Source of the DNA: Flavobacteriaceae bacterium | GTDB lineage: Bacteria; Bacteroidota; Bacteroidia; Flavobacteriales; Flavobacteriaceae | Direction: 5' to 3' | Assembly: GCA_002728855.1 (NCBI GenBank) | Contig: PBWA01000029.1 | Span: forward strand, 1-33,032 | Length of the DNA stretch: 33,032 bases | In this document: one piece after another, positions 6,660 to 17,112 of the stretch | Layout of the letters: every line of letters starts with the position of its first letter | Position numbering within the stretch: the stretch's first letter is position 1 | Translations under genes and position numbers: made by a program | Notes under the pieces: generated by a model | What the model saw: the letters and a program-made list of their open reading frames with translations, nothing else | What the model was told of the DNA's origin: nothing | Databases searched by the model: none

Positions 6660-8439
6660 ACATCTTTTCGGGTAACTTAATTCCTAAAAGTTGAGAGGCA
6701 GAATAAATATTATTAGCCACTGATCTTGAAATAAATAATCTAATTGATCGAGCCTCTTTATTTACTTCGTTTAAAATATTGATGTTTTGGTAGAATGAAT
6801 TATATAAACGAACTAGTTCATACAAGTAGTTAGCTATAATTGCTGGACTATAATTTTTAACAGAAGAATTTAAAACATCAGGGTAAGTCATAATTTGCTT
6901 AATTATCTCTTTTTCTTTTATATCTAGAGAAACATTATGCTTTTTTAAAAAATCATTATCTGAAACTTTACTCAATAATGATTTAATTCTAGCATAGGCG
7001 TATTGAATAAATGGACCGGTATTTCCCTCAAAATCCACTGATTCCTCAGGATTAAATAAAATCCTTTTTCTATTATCAACCTTTAAAATAAAATACTTTA
7101 AAGCACCAAGACCAATAACATTGTATAAATTTTCTCTTTGTTTATTGTCTAAATCATTTATTTTCCCCTGTTTTTCTGAAATCTTTTTTGCAGTTTTTCT
7201 CATCTCAATAATTAAATTATCAGCATCAACTACTTTTCCCTCTCTACTTTTCATTTTCCCGTCAGGTAAATCAACCATTCCATAGCTTAAATGATAAAGA
7301 TTATCTGCCCAGGAATAACCAAGTTTTTTTAAAATTGCAAATAAGACTTTAAAGTGATAATCCTGCTCATTCCCTACAGTATAAATTAAACTATCTATCT
7401 GAGGAAAATCTTCAAAACGCTTGATCACTGTCCCTAAATCTTGAGTCATATAAACTGCTGTGCCATCTGATCTTAGTAGTATTTTTTCATCCAAACCTTC
7501 GTTTCTTAAATCAACCCATACAGAGCCATCGGGTTTCGAATAAAATATTTCTTTATTAAGTCCTTGATCAATTATTTTTTTACCCAATAAATATGTCTCA
7601 CTCTCATAATAATAAGAATCAAAATCGACTCCAAGATCATTATAGGTTATAGCGAAACCATCATAAACCCAGCCATTCATTTTTTTCCAGAGACTTCTAA
7701 TTTTTGAATCGTTGCTCTCCCACTTTTTTAGCATTTCTCTTGCTTGAATCATAATTGGTGCATTTTTAATAGCACTTTCCTTATCATATCCATCTTTTTG
7801 AAGAGAGTTAATTTCCTCATTAAATTTTTTTTCGAAAATGACATAATATTTGCCAACTAATTGGTCCCCTTTTAAGCCAGAAGATTCTGGAGTTTCATTA
7901 TTGCCAAAATTATACCATGCCACCATTGATTTACAAATATGAATTCCTCTATCATTTATAATTTGAGTTTTAATAATATTGTTCCCAGTTGCCTTTAGAA
8001 TTCTCGAAATAGAAAATCCCAATAAATTATTTCTTATATGGCCCAGATGAAGGGGTTTATTTGTGTTCGGTGAAGAATATTCAATCATTATTGTTGGTGA
8101 GGCTGAAGAAGGCTCCTTATGTCCATATTCAGTGTTTTTATCTATTTTTTCTATAAATTCAACATAAAAAGAATCATTTATAACAAGGTTTAGAAAACCA
8201 CCAACAACATTAAACTTTTTTATATTTTGATTGATATCAATTATGTAAGAACCTAGTTTATTTGCAAATTCTTGGGGATTAATTTTAATCCTCTTTACAA
8301 TAGAAAATAATACTAATGTTAGATCTCCTTCAAAATTTTTTTTAGTTAATTGAAATTCAAAATTATCAATTAATAAATTATAATGATTTTCTAAAAAATT
8401 AGAAACAATTTTTGAAAGAGAATCTTCTAAATTTTTCAT
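6658..8439 (-). CDS. argS: Arginine--tRNA ligase
   Basis: ArgS charges tRNA-Arg in the cytosol. The 593-residue class I synthetase has the N-terminal Add1 domain (about 1-100) that recognises the tRNA D-loop, the HIGH motif as HLGH (131-134, after SSPNTNKPL), the KMSKS equivalent KMKSREG (395-401), and a C-terminal DALR anticodon-binding domain with FIQYAYARI at its entry. The length is normal. A perfect -7 box lies ten bases upstream, so argS is probably transcribed on its own with a very short leader, though it may also receive read-through from gltA. The stop codon lies within the proteorhodopsin terminator. Confidence 0.98.
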   Translation of the reverse strand: MKNLEDSLSKIVSNFLENHYNLLIDNFEFQLTKKNFEGDLTLVLFSIVKRIKINPQEFANKLGSYIIDINQNIKKFNVVGGFLNLVINDSFYVEFIEKIDKNTEYGHKEPSSASPTIMIEYSSPNTNKPLHLGHIRNNLLGFSISRILKATGNNIIKTQIINDRGIHICKSMVAWYNFGNNETPESSGLKGDQLVGKYYVIFEKKFNEEINSLQKDGYDKESAIKNAPIMIQAREMLKKWESNDSKIRSLWKKMNGWVYDGFAITYNDLGVDFDSYYYESETYLLGKKIIDQGLNKEIFYSKPDGSVWVDLRNEGLDEKILLRSDGTAVYMTQDLGTVIKRFEDFPQIDSLIYTVGNEQDYHFKVLFAILKKLGYSWADNLYHLSYGMVDLPDGKMKSREGKVVDADNLIIEMRKTAKKISEKQGKINDLDNKQRENLYNVIGLGALKYFILKVDNRKRILFNPEESVDFEGNTGPFIQYAYARIKSLLSKVSDNDFLKKHNVSLDIKEKEIIKQIMTYPDVLNSSVKNYSPAIIANYLYELVRLYNSFYQNINILNEVNKEARSIRLFISRSVANNIYSASQLLGIKLPEKM

Positions 8440-8448
8440 TTTCTAAAT

Positions 8449-8456
8449 CAAAGATA
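8449..8456 (-). promoter_or_regulatory. Candidate -7 box TATCTTTG of argS
   Basis: On the minus strand TATCTTTG matches TAnnTTTG exactly and ends nine bases before the argS ATG, implying a leader of only about five bases. No TTG element is found at 17-23 bases upstream. Confidence 0.5.
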
Positions 8457-8513
8457 AAATAAACAACTTGAAAATACTTGATCGAAATCTTGTGAAATAT
8501 TTAAAAATAAAGA

Positions 8514-9776
8514 CTAAAAACTTCGCAAGTTATGACCTTTATAAATTTGTCTTGGCCTACCAATAGGTTCTTTATTGAGTCTCATTTCTTTCCATTGAGC
8601 TATCCATCCTGGAACTCTCCCTAAGGCAAACATAACAGTAAACATTTCAGTCGGAATACCAAGGGCTCTATATATTATTCCAGAATAAAAATCAACATTA
8701 GGATAAAGCTTTCTTTTGATAAAATAATCATCATTTAAAGCTTCCTCCTCTAAAGCCTTAGCTATATCTAAAACAGGATCACTGATTCCTAACTTGGTTA
8801 AAACTTGATCAGCAGTCTTTTTAATTATTTTGGCTCTAGGGTCAAAGTTTTTGTAAACTCTATGTCCAAATCCCATTAAACGAAAAGGATCATTTTTATC
8901 CTTTGCTTTTTCTAGATACCTTTTTGTATTACCTCCATCAGCCTTAATTTTCTCAAGCATTTCAATTACAGCTTGATTTGCACCACCATGAAGTGGACCC
9001 CAAAGAGCAGATATACCGGCAGATATAGAAGCATACATTCCTGCATGTGATGAACCTACTATTCTGACTGTTGAAGTAGAGCAGTTCTGTTCATGATCAG
9101 CATGCAAAATTAGTAACTTGTCAAGTGCATCAATTATGATTGGATTAGGCTTATAATCATCAGATGATTTAAACATCATCTGAGCTAAATTTTCAGTATA
9201 GGAAAATTTGCTGTCACTTTTATTCATTGATAAACCATTTATTTTTCTATGAACCCATGAAACCAAAATTGGAAATTTTGCCATTAATTCTATCGATGCT
9301 CTAAACATTTTTTCATTAGAGCTAACATCTACAGAGGATGGATTGAAGGATATAAGAGCTGATGTTAGAGAGCACAAAATACCCATTGGGTGAGCTTTTG
9401 AGGGGAAACTTTTTAAAATCTGCTCTAAATCTTTATCTATTGATGAAGCTTTCTTTATTTCATTTGAAATATTAGATAACTCTTTTTGATTAGGTAATTC
9501 GCCCCAAATCAATAGATAAGCAACTTCTAGAAATGTTAAGTTATTTGCCAAATCATCAATAGAGTAACCTCGATATCTTAAAATTCCTTTTTCACCATCT
9601 AAAAATGTAATGTCACTTATGCATGATCCAGTATTCTTATATCCTGGATCATAAGTTATCAAACCAGTTCTTGATCTTAAATCTTTAATATCAATGCCTA
9701 GCTCATTTTCAGATCCTTTGATGAGAGGAAATTCATGACTTTCTTTACCTAAAGAGATTTTAACTTTATCACTCAT
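8514..9776 (-). CDS. gltA: Citrate synthase
   Basis: Citrate synthase condenses oxaloacetate and acetyl-CoA at the entry to the TCA cycle. At 420 residues it is the long Gram-negative type with an N-terminal beta domain (about 1-65). The catalytic triad is intact: H263 in PLHGGANQA, H305 in GFGHRVYKN and D362 in YPNVDFYSG, aligning almost residue for residue with E. coli GltA (H264, H305, D362). H228 in LHADHEQN and R313 in DPRA are also present. It lies 86 bp downstream of eno on the same strand. No hairpin terminator or full promoter is evident in that gap, so both read-through and an own start are possible. Confidence 0.98.
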   Translation of the reverse strand: MSDKVKISLGKESHEFPLIKGSENELGIDIKDLRSRTGLITYDPGYKNTGSCISDITFLDGEKGILRYRGYSIDDLANNLTFLEVAYLLIWGELPNQKELSNISNEIKKASSIDKDLEQILKSFPSKAHPMGILCSLTSALISFNPSSVDVSSNEKMFRASIELMAKFPILVSWVHRKINGLSMNKSDSKFSYTENLAQMMFKSSDDYKPNPIIIDALDKLLILHADHEQNCSTSTVRIVGSSHAGMYASISAGISALWGPLHGGANQAVIEMLEKIKADGGNTKRYLEKAKDKNDPFRLMGFGHRVYKNFDPRAKIIKKTADQVLTKLGISDPVLDIAKALEEEALNDDYFIKRKLYPNVDFYSGIIYRALGIPTEMFTVMFALGRVPGWIAQWKEMRLNKEPIGRPRQIYKGHNLRSF

Positions 9777-9862
9777 TTTGAATTAGCTCAACGAAATATA
9801 TTAAATAAGACATCAATATAAGTAAATAAGAAGCAATTCGCAACTATTAAATTAGATAGAGA

Positions 9863-11149
9863 CTAGACGTTAAAAGCATTTATTCCAGGGTAAATAGCAT
9901 AATTGCTTAATTCCTCTTCAATTCGAAGTAACTGATTGTATTTGGCTAATCTATCCGTTCGAGAAGTTGAACCTGTCTTAATTTGACCTGTGTTAAGAGC
10001 AACTGCTAAATCAGAAATTGTAGTATCTTCAGTTTCTCCAGATCTATGAGATATTATTGCCGTATAACCTGCCTTTTGAGCCATTTTAACAGCAGAAATT
10101 GTCTCGGTCAAGGTACCTATTTGATTTACTTTTATTAAAATAGAATTTGCAGTTTTGTTTTTAATTCCCTTAGATAATTTATCAACACTTGTAACAAAGA
10201 GATCATCGCCAACTAGCTGAACTCTATCACCAATTTTATTTGTTAAAAATTTCCATCCATCCCAATCATTTTCATCCATTCCATCTTCAATTGAAATTAT
10301 GGGATAGTTACTTGCTAGGCTAGATAAATAATCAATTTGTTCTGATGAGGAAATCAATTTGCCTTGTTTTTTTTCAAAAATAGTATAGTCATAATTTCCA
10401 TTTTTATAAAACTCAGAAGCTGCACAATCAAGAGCAATTTTAATATCTTTTTCTAAAATATATCCAGCTGCAGAAACAGACTTAATAATTGTTTCTAAAG
10501 CATCTTCAGTGCCTTTGAAACTTGGAGCAAATCCTCCCTCATCTCCAACCGTTGTATTTAGCCCCTTTGAAACTAAAATTTGTTTTAGATTATGAAAAAT
10601 TTCAGTTCCCATTTTCATTGCATTTGAAAAACTATGGGCTCCAACAGGAACAATCATAAATTCTTGAAAAGCAATTGGAGCACTTGAATGAGATCCCCCA
10701 TTTACAATATTAATCATCGGAACGGGAAGCGTTGTTGCTTGTTCACCACCTATGTATTTATATAAAGGTTTTTTAGATTCAATTGAAGCTGCTCGAATAC
10801 AAGCTAATGAAACTCCAAGAATTGCATTAGCACCTAATCTTGACTTATTTTCAGTTCCATCTAAATCAATCATTAAATTATCAATTTCATTTTGATTAAA
10901 AACAGATTTTCCATTTATTTCATTAGCAATAAGCTTATTAACATTTTGAACTGCCTTATTGACTGATTTACCCATATAGTTATTGCCACCATCTCTTAAT
11001 TCTACAGCTTCATGTTCTCCAGTTGACGCACCAGATGGTACAGCAGCTCTCCCAATAGATCCTTTTTCAGTAAAAACGTCAACTTCAACAGTTGGATTTC
11101 CTCTCGAATCGAAAATTTGACGCGCATGGACCTTAGTAATTTTACTCAT
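9863..11149 (-). CDS. eno: Enolase
   Basis: Enolase interconverts 2-phosphoglycerate and phosphoenolpyruvate in glycolysis and gluconeogenesis. The 428-residue protein has [14 protein letters not shown] (12-25), the flexible loop [11 protein letters not shown], the acid E204 in GDEGGFAP, and magnesium ligands D241 (ALDCAA), E288 ([14 protein letters not shown]) and D315 (GDDLFVT). It also has the general base K340 (LIKVNQ) and SHRSGETED (368-376). Everything expected is present and the length is normal. It starts 14 bases after the carA stop, so carA and eno probably form one transcript. Confidence 0.98.
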   Translation of the reverse strand: MSKITKVHARQIFDSRGNPTVEVDVFTEKGSIGRAAVPSGASTGEHEAVELRDGGNNYMGKSVNKAVQNVNKLIANEINGKSVFNQNEIDNLMIDLDGTENKSRLGANAILGVSLACIRAASIESKKPLYKYIGGEQATTLPVPMINIVNGGSHSSAPIAFQEFMIVPVGAHSFSNAMKMGTEIFHNLKQILVSKGLNTTVGDEGGFAPSFKGTEDALETIIKSVSAAGYILEKDIKIALDCAASEFYKNGNYDYTIFEKKQGKLISSSEQIDYLSSLASNYPIISIEDGMDENDWDGWKFLTNKIGDRVQLVGDDLFVTSVDKLSKGIKNKTANSILIKVNQIGTLTETISAVKMAQKAGYTAIISHRSGETEDTTISDLAVALNTGQIKTGSTSRTDRLAKYNQLLRIEEELSNYAIYPGINAFNV

Positions 11150-11163
11150 AAAATGAATTTAAA

Positions 11164-12270
11164 TTATTTTTTAGATTTTGTGATATTATCATAAAATTGA
11201 TCAAAGAGATATAAAGTATCATTTGGTCCAGGTCCTGCTTCAGGATGATATTGGACAGAAAAACAGTTTTTGTTTTTCATTTGTAAACCAGCAACAGAAT
11301 CATCATTCAAATGCAAATGACTAATTAAAAAATCTGGATTAGACTCAGCTGAATCCTTGTCAACAGCAAATCCATGATTTTGAGAGGTAATTTCACCTTT
11401 ACCTGTAATTAAATTTATTACTGGATGATTAATTCCTCTATGGCCATTAAACATTTTATAGGTTTTAATCCCATTAGCTAAAGCAATTATTTGATGTCCA
11501 AGACAGATGCCAAATAAAGGTATGTCATTATCTATAACAGATTTAGCAAGTTTCTGGACTACTGTCAAAGGTTCAGGGTCTCCAGGACCATTAGAAATAA
11601 AATAGCCATCAGGATTCCATTTTTGAATTTCTGAAAATTCTGTATCATATGGATATACATTGATATAAAACCCTTTGTTTATTAAATTATTTAAAATATT
11701 TTGTTTAATACCAAGATCAATAACAGCAACTTTATATTTTGATTCTGGATTTCCTATTAAATAAGATTTTCTTGTAGAGACCTTTGAGGCTAATTCAAGA
11801 CCTTCCATTTTTGGAAAATCTTTTAGTTCTTCTTCAATCTTCTCTATCGATTCAATCAAGGTTGTTATAACAGCATTCATAGCACCATTTTCTCTGATAT
11901 AGTTCACCACAGCTCTTGTATCAATATCTGAAATAGTAATAATTTGATTTACTTTCAAATATTCATATAAAGATGATGCACTAGGTCTGGAAAATTCATA
12001 ACTAAAATTTTTACAAATTAATCCAGAGATTTTAACTTTTTTTGATTGAGCTTCTTTGTTCAGTATGCCGTAATTTCCTATGTGAGAATTAGTTGTTACC
12101 ATTAGTTGACCATGATATGAAGGATCAGTAAATATCTCCTGATAACCTGTCATACCAGTATTAAAACAAATTTCGCCAAAACTACTACCAGAGCCGATAA
12201 CTGATTTTCCATAAAACCTAGTTCCATCGGCTAAGAGTAAAATAGCTTTTTTTCTTTTTTTATAAGACAT
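11164..12270 (-). CDS. carA: Carbamoyl-phosphate synthase small (glutaminase) subunit CarA
   Basis: CarA releases ammonia from glutamine and passes it to CarB, which makes carbamoyl phosphate for arginine and pyrimidines. The 368 residues comprise the N-terminal CarA domain (GEICFNTGMTGYQEIFTDPSY at 32-52) and a class I glutamine amidotransferase domain. The latter contains SNGPGDPE, the nucleophile C256 in FGICLGHQ, H342 and E344 in QYHPEAGPGP, and the GHRG and NHGF motifs. No carB is seen beside it, so the large subunit is encoded elsewhere. It follows the ribosomal terminator and starts a probable carA-eno unit. Confidence 0.97.
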   Translation of the reverse strand: MSYKKRKKAILLLADGTRFYGKSVIGSGSSFGEICFNTGMTGYQEIFTDPSYHGQLMVTTNSHIGNYGILNKEAQSKKVKISGLICKNFSYEFSRPSASSLYEYLKVNQIITISDIDTRAVVNYIRENGAMNAVITTLIESIEKIEEELKDFPKMEGLELASKVSTRKSYLIGNPESKYKVAVIDLGIKQNILNNLINKGFYINVYPYDTEFSEIQKWNPDGYFISNGPGDPEPLTVVQKLAKSVIDNDIPLFGICLGHQIIALANGIKTYKMFNGHRGINHPVINLITGKGEITSQNHGFAVDKDSAESNPDFLISHLHLNDDSVAGLQMKNKNCFSVQYHPEAGPGPNDTLYLFDQFYDNITKSKK

Positions 12271-12292
12271 ATTCTATGATACAAATGAACAT

Positions 12293-12322
12293 AAAAAAAG
12301 GATAAACTTAAATGTCTATCCT
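12293..12322 (-). terminator. Terminator of the ribosomal super-operon
   Basis: On the minus strand, AGGATAGAC (12314-12322) pairs with GTTTATCCT (12299-12307) as a nine-pair stem with one G-T pair and a six-base loop, followed by a run of T residues ending at 12293. It lies in the 89-bp gap after rplQ and before carA, the first sizeable break after 32 tightly spaced genes. Confidence 0.75.
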
Positions 12323-12359
12323 AATAACTTATTCTAAATTATCAACATCAAACTCTCTG

Positions 12360-13013
12360 TTAGTCCTTTTTTTTGATTTGATCTGTTGAACCTTCTTTAT
12401 TAATTTCAGTATCGGACTTTTCCTTACTTGTTTTTGTTGGATTTTCCTCTTTTTTCTCAGATGCCTCTTGATCTGAACTCTGATCAGTTGGCTTTTCCTC
12501 TTCTTTCTCAGATAAATCTTGATCTGCTTCTACTTTTAATGAAGCATCTGAAAGTTCTGTTTGTTTATCTTTTTCAACACTATCTATTTTTTTCTTACCT
12601 CTGCGCCCTCTTCTTGTAGATTTTTTCTTTTCACTTTTCTCTAATTTATAAACTTCATTGTAATCTACCAATTCAATCATTGCCATTGATGCATTATCAC
12701 CCATGCGATTACCAAGTTTAATGATCCTAGTATAACCACCTGGTCTATCTCCAATTTTTTTTGAAATATTACGAAATAATTCAGACACTGCCTCTTTATT
12801 TCTAAGGGTCTTAAATACAATTCTTCGGTTATGAGTTGTATCACTCTTAGATTTTGTGACTAATGGCTCAAAAAAAATCTTTAGAGCCTTTGCTTTCGTT
12901 AAAGTAGTATTGATCCTCTTTTTATCAATTAAGGAAGATGCCATATTGGCAAGCATAAACCTTCTATGTGAAGACTTTCTTCCTAATTTTATTACTTTTT
13001 TTGAATGTCTCAT
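12360..13013 (-). CDS. rplQ: 50S ribosomal protein L17 with long charged C-terminal tail
   Basis: L17 lies near the peptide exit tunnel. The conserved core is residues 1 to about 123: [18 protein letters not shown], then LTKAKALK, and [27 protein letters not shown]. The core is the usual 115-125 residues, but the protein is 217 long because of a tail (about 125-217) made mostly of Lys, Glu, Asp, Ser and Thr, first basic (RRGRRGKKK at 134-142) then alternating acid and base. The tail contains a 17-residue tandem repeat (164-180 and 181-197). Long L17 tails are known in Bacteroidota, but their role is not. It is the last gene of the super-operon, one base after rpoA. Confidence 0.95.
   Translation of the reverse strand: MRHSKKVIKLGRKSSHRRFMLANMASSLIDKKRINTTLTKAKALKIFFEPLVTKSKSDTTHNRRIVFKTLRNKEAVSELFRNISKKIGDRPGGYTRIIKLGNRMGDNASMAMIELVDYNEVYKLEKSEKKKSTRRGRRGKKKIDSVEKDKQTELSDASLKVEADQDLSEKEEEKPTDQSSDQEASEKKEENPTKTSKEKSDTEINKEGSTDQIKKKD
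12423..12524. repeat. 51-bp tandem duplication inside rplQ
   Basis: Two adjacent 51-bp units, 12423-12473 and 12474-12524, are closely similar over their last 38 bases (33 identical by my count) and diverged in the first 13. They encode residues 181-197 and 164-180 of the L17 tail, so the duplication preserves the frame. Confidence 0.8.
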
Positions 13014-13014
13014 T

Positions 13015-14007
13015 TTATTCTTTATCTAGCTTGTACTTTGATAAGTCCATACCGAATGAAAGTCCTTTTAAAAGAACTAATTCTTCAAGTTCAGTAAGAG
13101 ATTTTTTACCAAAATTTCTAAATTTCATAAGATCATTTTTATTATAAGAAACTAAATCACCAAGAGTATCTACTTCAGCAGCTTTAAGGCAGTTTAGTGC
13201 ACGAACGGAAAGATCCATATCTGTAAGTTTAGTTTTTAATAATTGACGCATATGAAGAGATTCCTCGTCATAAGTCTCAGTTTGAGCAATTTCATCAGCT
13301 TCTAACGTAATACGCTCATCTGAAAATAGGAGAAAATGATGAATTAATGTTTTAGCGGCTTCAGTCAAAGCATCTTTAGGATGAATTGAGCCATCAGTGC
13401 TAATTTCAAAGATTAATTTTTCATAATCAGTTTTTTGTTCAACTCTATAATTTTCGATGCTATATTTTACATTTTTAACGGGAGTAAAAACAGAGTCAAT
13501 TGATATTGTTCCGAAAGGCGAACTAGATGTTTTATTTATCTCAGCCGGGACATAACCTCTACCTTTTTCAATCATTATTTCAAGGTTAAGCTGAACTCCT
13601 TCTTCCATATTACAAATTACTAATTCTGGATTCAAAACCTGAAATCCCGAAATGAATTTTTGGAACTCAGCAGCTTTTAATTGATTTTGACCACCCACAA
13701 CAATATTGACTTTCTCATTATCAACATCATCAATCTGGCGCTTGAATCGAATTTGTTTTAGATTCAAAATTAGCTCAGTGACATCTTCAACTATTCCAGG
13801 AATAGTTGAAAATTCGTGCTCAATATTATCTATTTTTACAGATGTAATAGCGAAACCTTCCAAAGAAGAAAGGAGCACTCTTCTTAGTGCATTCCCTATA
13901 GTAAGACCATATCCTGGTTCTAAGGGACGAAATTCAAATTTCCCTTCAAACTCGGAAGAGTCAATCATTATTACTTTATCAGGTTTTTGAAAATTAAATA
14001 CTGCCAT
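13015..14007 (-). CDS. rpoA: DNA-directed RNA polymerase alpha subunit
   Basis: RpoA dimers seed assembly of RNA polymerase, and the C-terminal domain contacts upstream promoter DNA and activators. The 330-residue product shows the N-terminal dimerisation domain ([20 protein letters not shown] near 33-52) and the helix-hairpin-helix C-terminal domain ([20 protein letters not shown], then [16 protein letters not shown]). The length matches the family. It sits between rpsD (19 bp) and rplQ (1 bp), the normal end of the alpha operon. Confidence 0.98.
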   Translation of the reverse strand: MAVFNFQKPDKVIMIDSSEFEGKFEFRPLEPGYGLTIGNALRRVLLSSLEGFAITSVKIDNIEHEFSTIPGIVEDVTELILNLKQIRFKRQIDDVDNEKVNIVVGGQNQLKAAEFQKFISGFQVLNPELVICNMEEGVQLNLEIMIEKGRGYVPAEINKTSSSPFGTISIDSVFTPVKNVKYSIENYRVEQKTDYEKLIFEISTDGSIHPKDALTEAAKTLIHHFLLFSDERITLEADEIAQTETYDEESLHMRQLLKTKLTDMDLSVRALNCLKAAEVDTLGDLVSYNKNDLMKFRNFGKKSLTELEELVLLKGLSFGMDLSKYKLDKE

Positions 14008-14026
14008 ATCATTATTAGTTATTAAA

Positions 14027-14632
14027 TTATTTTGAATACAATTCTACAATTAATTGTTCTTTTATATTTTCTGGAATTTGGGTTCTCTCGGGTTGATTAA
14101 CAAAAGTACCTTCATGTTTATCTTGATTCCAAGTAAGCCAGTCATAGTTTGAATTATTATTTTCAAGAGATGAGGCAATTACTTTTAAAGATTTTGATCT
14201 TTCTCGAATTCCAATAATTTGGCCAGGTTTTAGAGTGTAAGAGGGAATGTTAACAACTTCTCCATCAACTGTTATATGTTTGTGAGTAACTAATTGCCTC
14301 GCTCCATTCCTTGATGGAGATATTCCTAAACGAAAAATAACATTGTCTAGTCGTGACTCACAAAGCTGAAGAAGAACCTCACCTGTTACACCTTTACTGC
14401 TACTTGCTTTTTTAAAAATGTTCCTGAATTGTCTTTCTAAAATTCCATAAGTATATTTAGCCTTTTGCTTTTCCATTAATTGAATTGCATATTCAGACTT
14501 TTTAGAACGTCTTCTATCATTACCATGTTGTCCTGGCGGATAATTTCTCTTTTCTAATACTTTATCAGCTCCAAAAATAGGTTCTCCAAATTTTCTTGAA
14601 ATTTTTGATTTTGGACCAATATATCTAGCCAT
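14027..14632 (-). CDS. rpsD: 30S ribosomal protein S4
   Basis: S4 is a primary 16S rRNA binder that nucleates assembly of the 30S body. The 201 residues begin [18 protein letters not shown], include the YPPGQHG signature, and carry an S4 RNA-binding domain ([12 protein letters not shown] to [11 protein letters not shown], about 94-145). The N-terminus has no paired cysteines, so it is the zinc-free form. In E. coli S4 also represses the alpha operon, but no such mRNA structure can be asserted here. Confidence 0.97.
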   Translation of the reverse strand: MARYIGPKSKISRKFGEPIFGADKVLEKRNYPPGQHGNDRRRSKKSEYAIQLMEKQKAKYTYGILERQFRNIFKKASSSKGVTGEVLLQLCESRLDNVIFRLGISPSRNGARQLVTHKHITVDGEVVNIPSYTLKPGQIIGIRERSKSLKVIASSLENNNSNYDWLTWNQDKHEGTFVNQPERTQIPENIKEQLIVELYSK

Positions 14633-14656
14633 AATTATTTATTTAAATTAATATAT

Positions 14657-15040
14657 TTATACTCTTCTTCTTTTTGGAGGTCTACATCCATTATGAGGCA
14701 TAGGCGTAACATCAACTATTTCACTTACTTCAATTCCACTGTTATGAATAGTTCTTATAGCTGATTCTCTTCCATTCCCTGGACCTTTAACAAAAACTTT
14801 TGCCTTCCTTAATCCACTTTCAACAGCGATCTTTGAGGCATCTTCAGCTGCAACTTGAGCTGCATATGGTGTGTTTTTTTTCGATCCTCTGAAACCCATT
14901 TTACCAGCCGATGACCAGGATACAACTTCACCCTTTAAATTAGTTATTGATATAATAATATTGTTAAATGAAGCGTTTATGTGAACTTCACCTATCGATT
15001 CTACTACAACTTTTCTTTTTTTACCAGAAGTCTTAGCCAT
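14657..15040 (-). CDS. rpsK: 30S ribosomal protein S11
   Basis: S11 lines the 30S platform near the 3' end of 16S rRNA and the mRNA exit. The 127-residue protein has the normal core ([49 protein letters not shown]) and ends in [18 protein letters not shown], the universal C-terminus including the NG turn that can form isoaspartate. It lies 8 bp after rpsM and 24 bp before rpsD. Confidence 0.97.
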   Translation of the reverse strand: MAKTSGKKRKVVVESIGEVHINASFNNIIISITNLKGEVVSWSSAGKMGFRGSKKNTPYAAQVAAEDASKIAVESGLRKAKVFVKGPGNGRESAIRTIHNSGIEVSEIVDVTPMPHNGCRPPKRRRV

Positions 15041-15048
15041 AATTCTTT

Positions 15049-15423
15049 TTATTTTATAACCTTTTTCTTGTTAGCAACTGTTTTTCTTTTTCCCTTTCTC
15101 GTTCGAGAATTATTTTTTGTCTTTTGTCCTCTGAGAGGCAATCCTGTTCTATGTCTTATTCCTCTGTAACAACCAATATCCATTAGTCGCTTTACATTTA
15201 ATTGCTCCTCTGATCTTAACTCACCTTCAATCTTGATATTAGAAACCACTTCTCGGATTCTTGAAGTTTCCTCATCTGACCAATCACTTACTTTAGTGTC
15301 TTGATTTACCTTTGCATTAAATAAAATAGATTGCGCACGACTTCTACCAATACCATATATGTAGGTCAATGCAATAACCCCTCTTTTTTGTTTAGGAATG
15401 TCTACTCCTGATATTCTTGCCAT
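15049..15423 (-). CDS. rpsM: 30S ribosomal protein S13
   Basis: S13 sits in the 30S head and bridges to the 50S through L5 and the P-site tRNA. The 124 residues start [15 protein letters not shown], continue with the helix-two-turn-helix [13 protein letters not shown], and contain the signature [24 protein letters not shown] in two overlapping blocks, followed by a lysine-rich tail that reaches tRNA. It starts three bases after the rpmJ stop. Confidence 0.97.
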   Translation of the reverse strand: MARISGVDIPKQKRGVIALTYIYGIGRSRAQSILFNAKVNQDTKVSDWSDEETSRIREVVSNIKIEGELRSEEQLNVKRLMDIGCYRGIRHRTGLPLRGQKTKNNSRTRKGKRKTVANKKKVIK

Positions 15424-15426
15424 AAT

Positions 15427-15543
15427 TTACCCTTGTCTTTGTTTAAATCTTGGATTCTTTTTATTTATAATATATAACCGTCCTTTTCTTCGAACAATTT
15501 TACAATCTGCACTTCTTTTTTTTAAGGAAGCTCTTACTTTCAT
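15427..15543 (-). CDS. rpmJ: 50S ribosomal protein L36 (zinc-free type)
   Basis: A 38-codon gene in the 132-bp space between infA and rpsM encodes a protein starting [19 protein letters not shown] and ending NPRFKQRQG, an unmistakable L36. Zinc-binding L36 has a C-C-C-H ligand set. Here only one cysteine remains (C14), with Ser, Asn and Phe at the other positions, so this is the C-minus, zinc-independent form common in Bacteroidota. Spacing is 12 bp from infA and 3 bp to rpsM. Confidence 0.96.
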   Translation of the reverse strand: MKVRASLKKRSADCKIVRRKGRLYIINKKNPRFKQRQG

Positions 15544-15555
15544 AATAATATATTT

Positions 15556-15771
15556 TTAAAACCTAAATGTAATTCTAGCTTTTGATAAGTCATACGGACT
15601 CATTTCTAATTTAACTTTGTCTCCTGGCAAAAGCTTAATATAATGTAATCTCATTTTCCCAGAAATATGAGCAGTAACAATATGACCATTTTCTAGTTCA
15701 ACACGAAACATTGCATTTGATAATGCTTCAACTATCTTACCTTCTTGCTCTATTGCTTCTTGTTTTGCCAT
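15556..15771 (-). CDS. infA: Translation initiation factor IF-1
   Basis: IF-1 is a single S1/OB-fold protein that occupies the A site of the 30S subunit during initiation. The 71-residue product is full length: [40 protein letters not shown], and [12 protein letters not shown] at the end. It follows secY by 5 bp. The adk and map genes that lie between secY and infA in many bacteria are absent here. Confidence 0.97.
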   Translation of the reverse strand: MAKQEAIEQEGKIVEALSNAMFRVELENGHIVTAHISGKMRLHYIKLLPGDKVKLEMSPYDLSKARITFRF

Positions 15772-15776
15772 AATTT

Positions 15777-17111
15777 TTATAACCTTCTAGTCTTTCCAGA
15801 TTTTAAAAGACCATCATAATGTCTGTTTAATAAATACGCATTAACTTGCTGTATTGTATCAATTGCTACTCCAACCATTATCAACAGAGATGTGCCTCCA
15901 TAAAAAAGAGCCCATCCTTGCTGCATATTCATCTGAACAACTATTGCAGGGAAAACCGAAACAGCTGCAAGATAAAGTGATCCTGGAAATGTTATATATG
16001 ACATAACCGTATCCAAAAAGTCAGAAGTTTCTGAGCCAGGTCTTATTCCAGGAATAAAACCACCACTACGTTTTAGATCATCTGACATTTTGTTAGTTGG
16101 TACAGTAATTGCGGTGTAAAAATAGGTGAATATAATGACTAAAATAGCAAATAAAATATTGTACCAAAGTCCAAAAATATCAGAAAAATTAGTTTGTATC
16201 CATTGCCCTGTGGAAGTTGTATTGAAAGCACTGCCTATATATGAAGGGACAAACATTAGTGCTTGAGCAAAAATTATAGGCATCACTCCTGAAGCATTAA
16301 GTTTTAATGGGATATATTGCCTACTCCCATAAAGATTTTTTTCATTAGTTCCAGAGACAGATCTTCGTGCATATTGAACAGGAATTTGTCGCACAGCCAT
16401 AACTAACAAAACACAAAGAAGTATTGTAACAATCCAGAGAACAATTTCTATTGAAATCATCATCAATCCACCGGTACCAGACATTCTAGATACAAATTCT
16501 TGTGCAAAAGATAATGGAAGGTTAGCAATTATTCCTACCATAATCAGTATTGAAATTCCATTACCTATGCCTTTGTCTGTTATTTTTTCTCCAAGCCACA
16601 TTGCAAAAATACAACCTGTTACAAGAATTATGACAGAAGAAAACATAAATAAAGGTCCCCTACCTATTATAAAGGCGCTATCAGGAACTCCAAGAGCGCT
16701 TAATCCATATAAATATGCTGGAGCTTGAACGACACAAATCATAATTGTTAGCCATCGCGTAATTTGATTTCTTTTCCTATTCCCACTTTCTCCTTCTTTC
16801 TGAAGCTTTTGAAGATATGGAACAGCAATACCCATTAACTGAACTACAATAGAGGCTGAAATATATGGCATAATTCCTAAAGCAAAAACTGAAGCATTAG
16901 CAAATGCACCTCCAGTAAAGGCATTTAGTATTCCTAAAATACCAGTGCTAGTATTACTTGATAGCTCAGATAGCTGAACAGAATCGATTCCTGGTAATAC
17001 TATTTGTGCCCCGACACGATAAACCAAAAGAAGGGTAAGAGTAGTTATGATTCTTCCTCTTAACTCCTCTATATTATATATGTTTATTAATGTGTCTAAA
17101 AACTTTTTCAT
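15777..17111 (-). CDS. secY: Protein translocase subunit SecY
   Basis: SecY is the channel-forming subunit of SecYEG, carrying proteins into or across the inner membrane. The 444-residue protein has ten hydrophobic helices, the plug region after [20 protein letters not shown] (first signature near 70-90), and the cytosolic loop with [22 protein letters not shown] in two blocks. I choose the ATG at 17111, giving MKKFLDTL, one base after the rplO stop. A TTG at 17123 would extend the frame into rplO and does not match the family start. Confidence 0.96.
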   Translation of the reverse strand: MKKFLDTLINIYNIEELRGRIITTLTLLLVYRVGAQIVLPGIDSVQLSELSSNTSTGILGILNAFTGGAFANASVFALGIMPYISASIVVQLMGIAVPYLQKLQKEGESGNRKRNQITRWLTIMICVVQAPAYLYGLSALGVPDSAFIIGRGPLFMFSSVIILVTGCIFAMWLGEKITDKGIGNGISILIMVGIIANLPLSFAQEFVSRMSGTGGLMMISIEIVLWIVTILLCVLLVMAVRQIPVQYARRSVSGTNEKNLYGSRQYIPLKLNASGVMPIIFAQALMFVPSYIGSAFNTTSTGQWIQTNFSDIFGLWYNILFAILVIIFTYFYTAITVPTNKMSDDLKRSGGFIPGIRPGSETSDFLDTVMSYITFPGSLYLAAVSVFPAIVVQMNMQQGWALFYGGTSLLIMVGVAIDTIQQVNAYLLNRHYDGLLKSGKTRRL

Positions 17112-17112
17112 G

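Noticed and set aside
9793-9800. TATATTTC on the minus strand as a gltA promoter
   Set aside because: One base off the -7 consensus and with no TTG at a good distance; such boxes are expected by chance in AT-rich DNA.
12282-12289. TTCATTTG on the minus strand as a carA promoter
   Set aside because: It breaks the TA of the -7 element and lacks an upstream TTG, so I could not support it, although carA must be transcribed from somewhere in or before this gap.
12428-12619. Plus-strand frame of 63 codons inside rplQ
   Set aside because: It is the antisense of the repetitive L17 tail, with leucine and phenylalanine runs from complementing Lys/Glu codons; no independent support.
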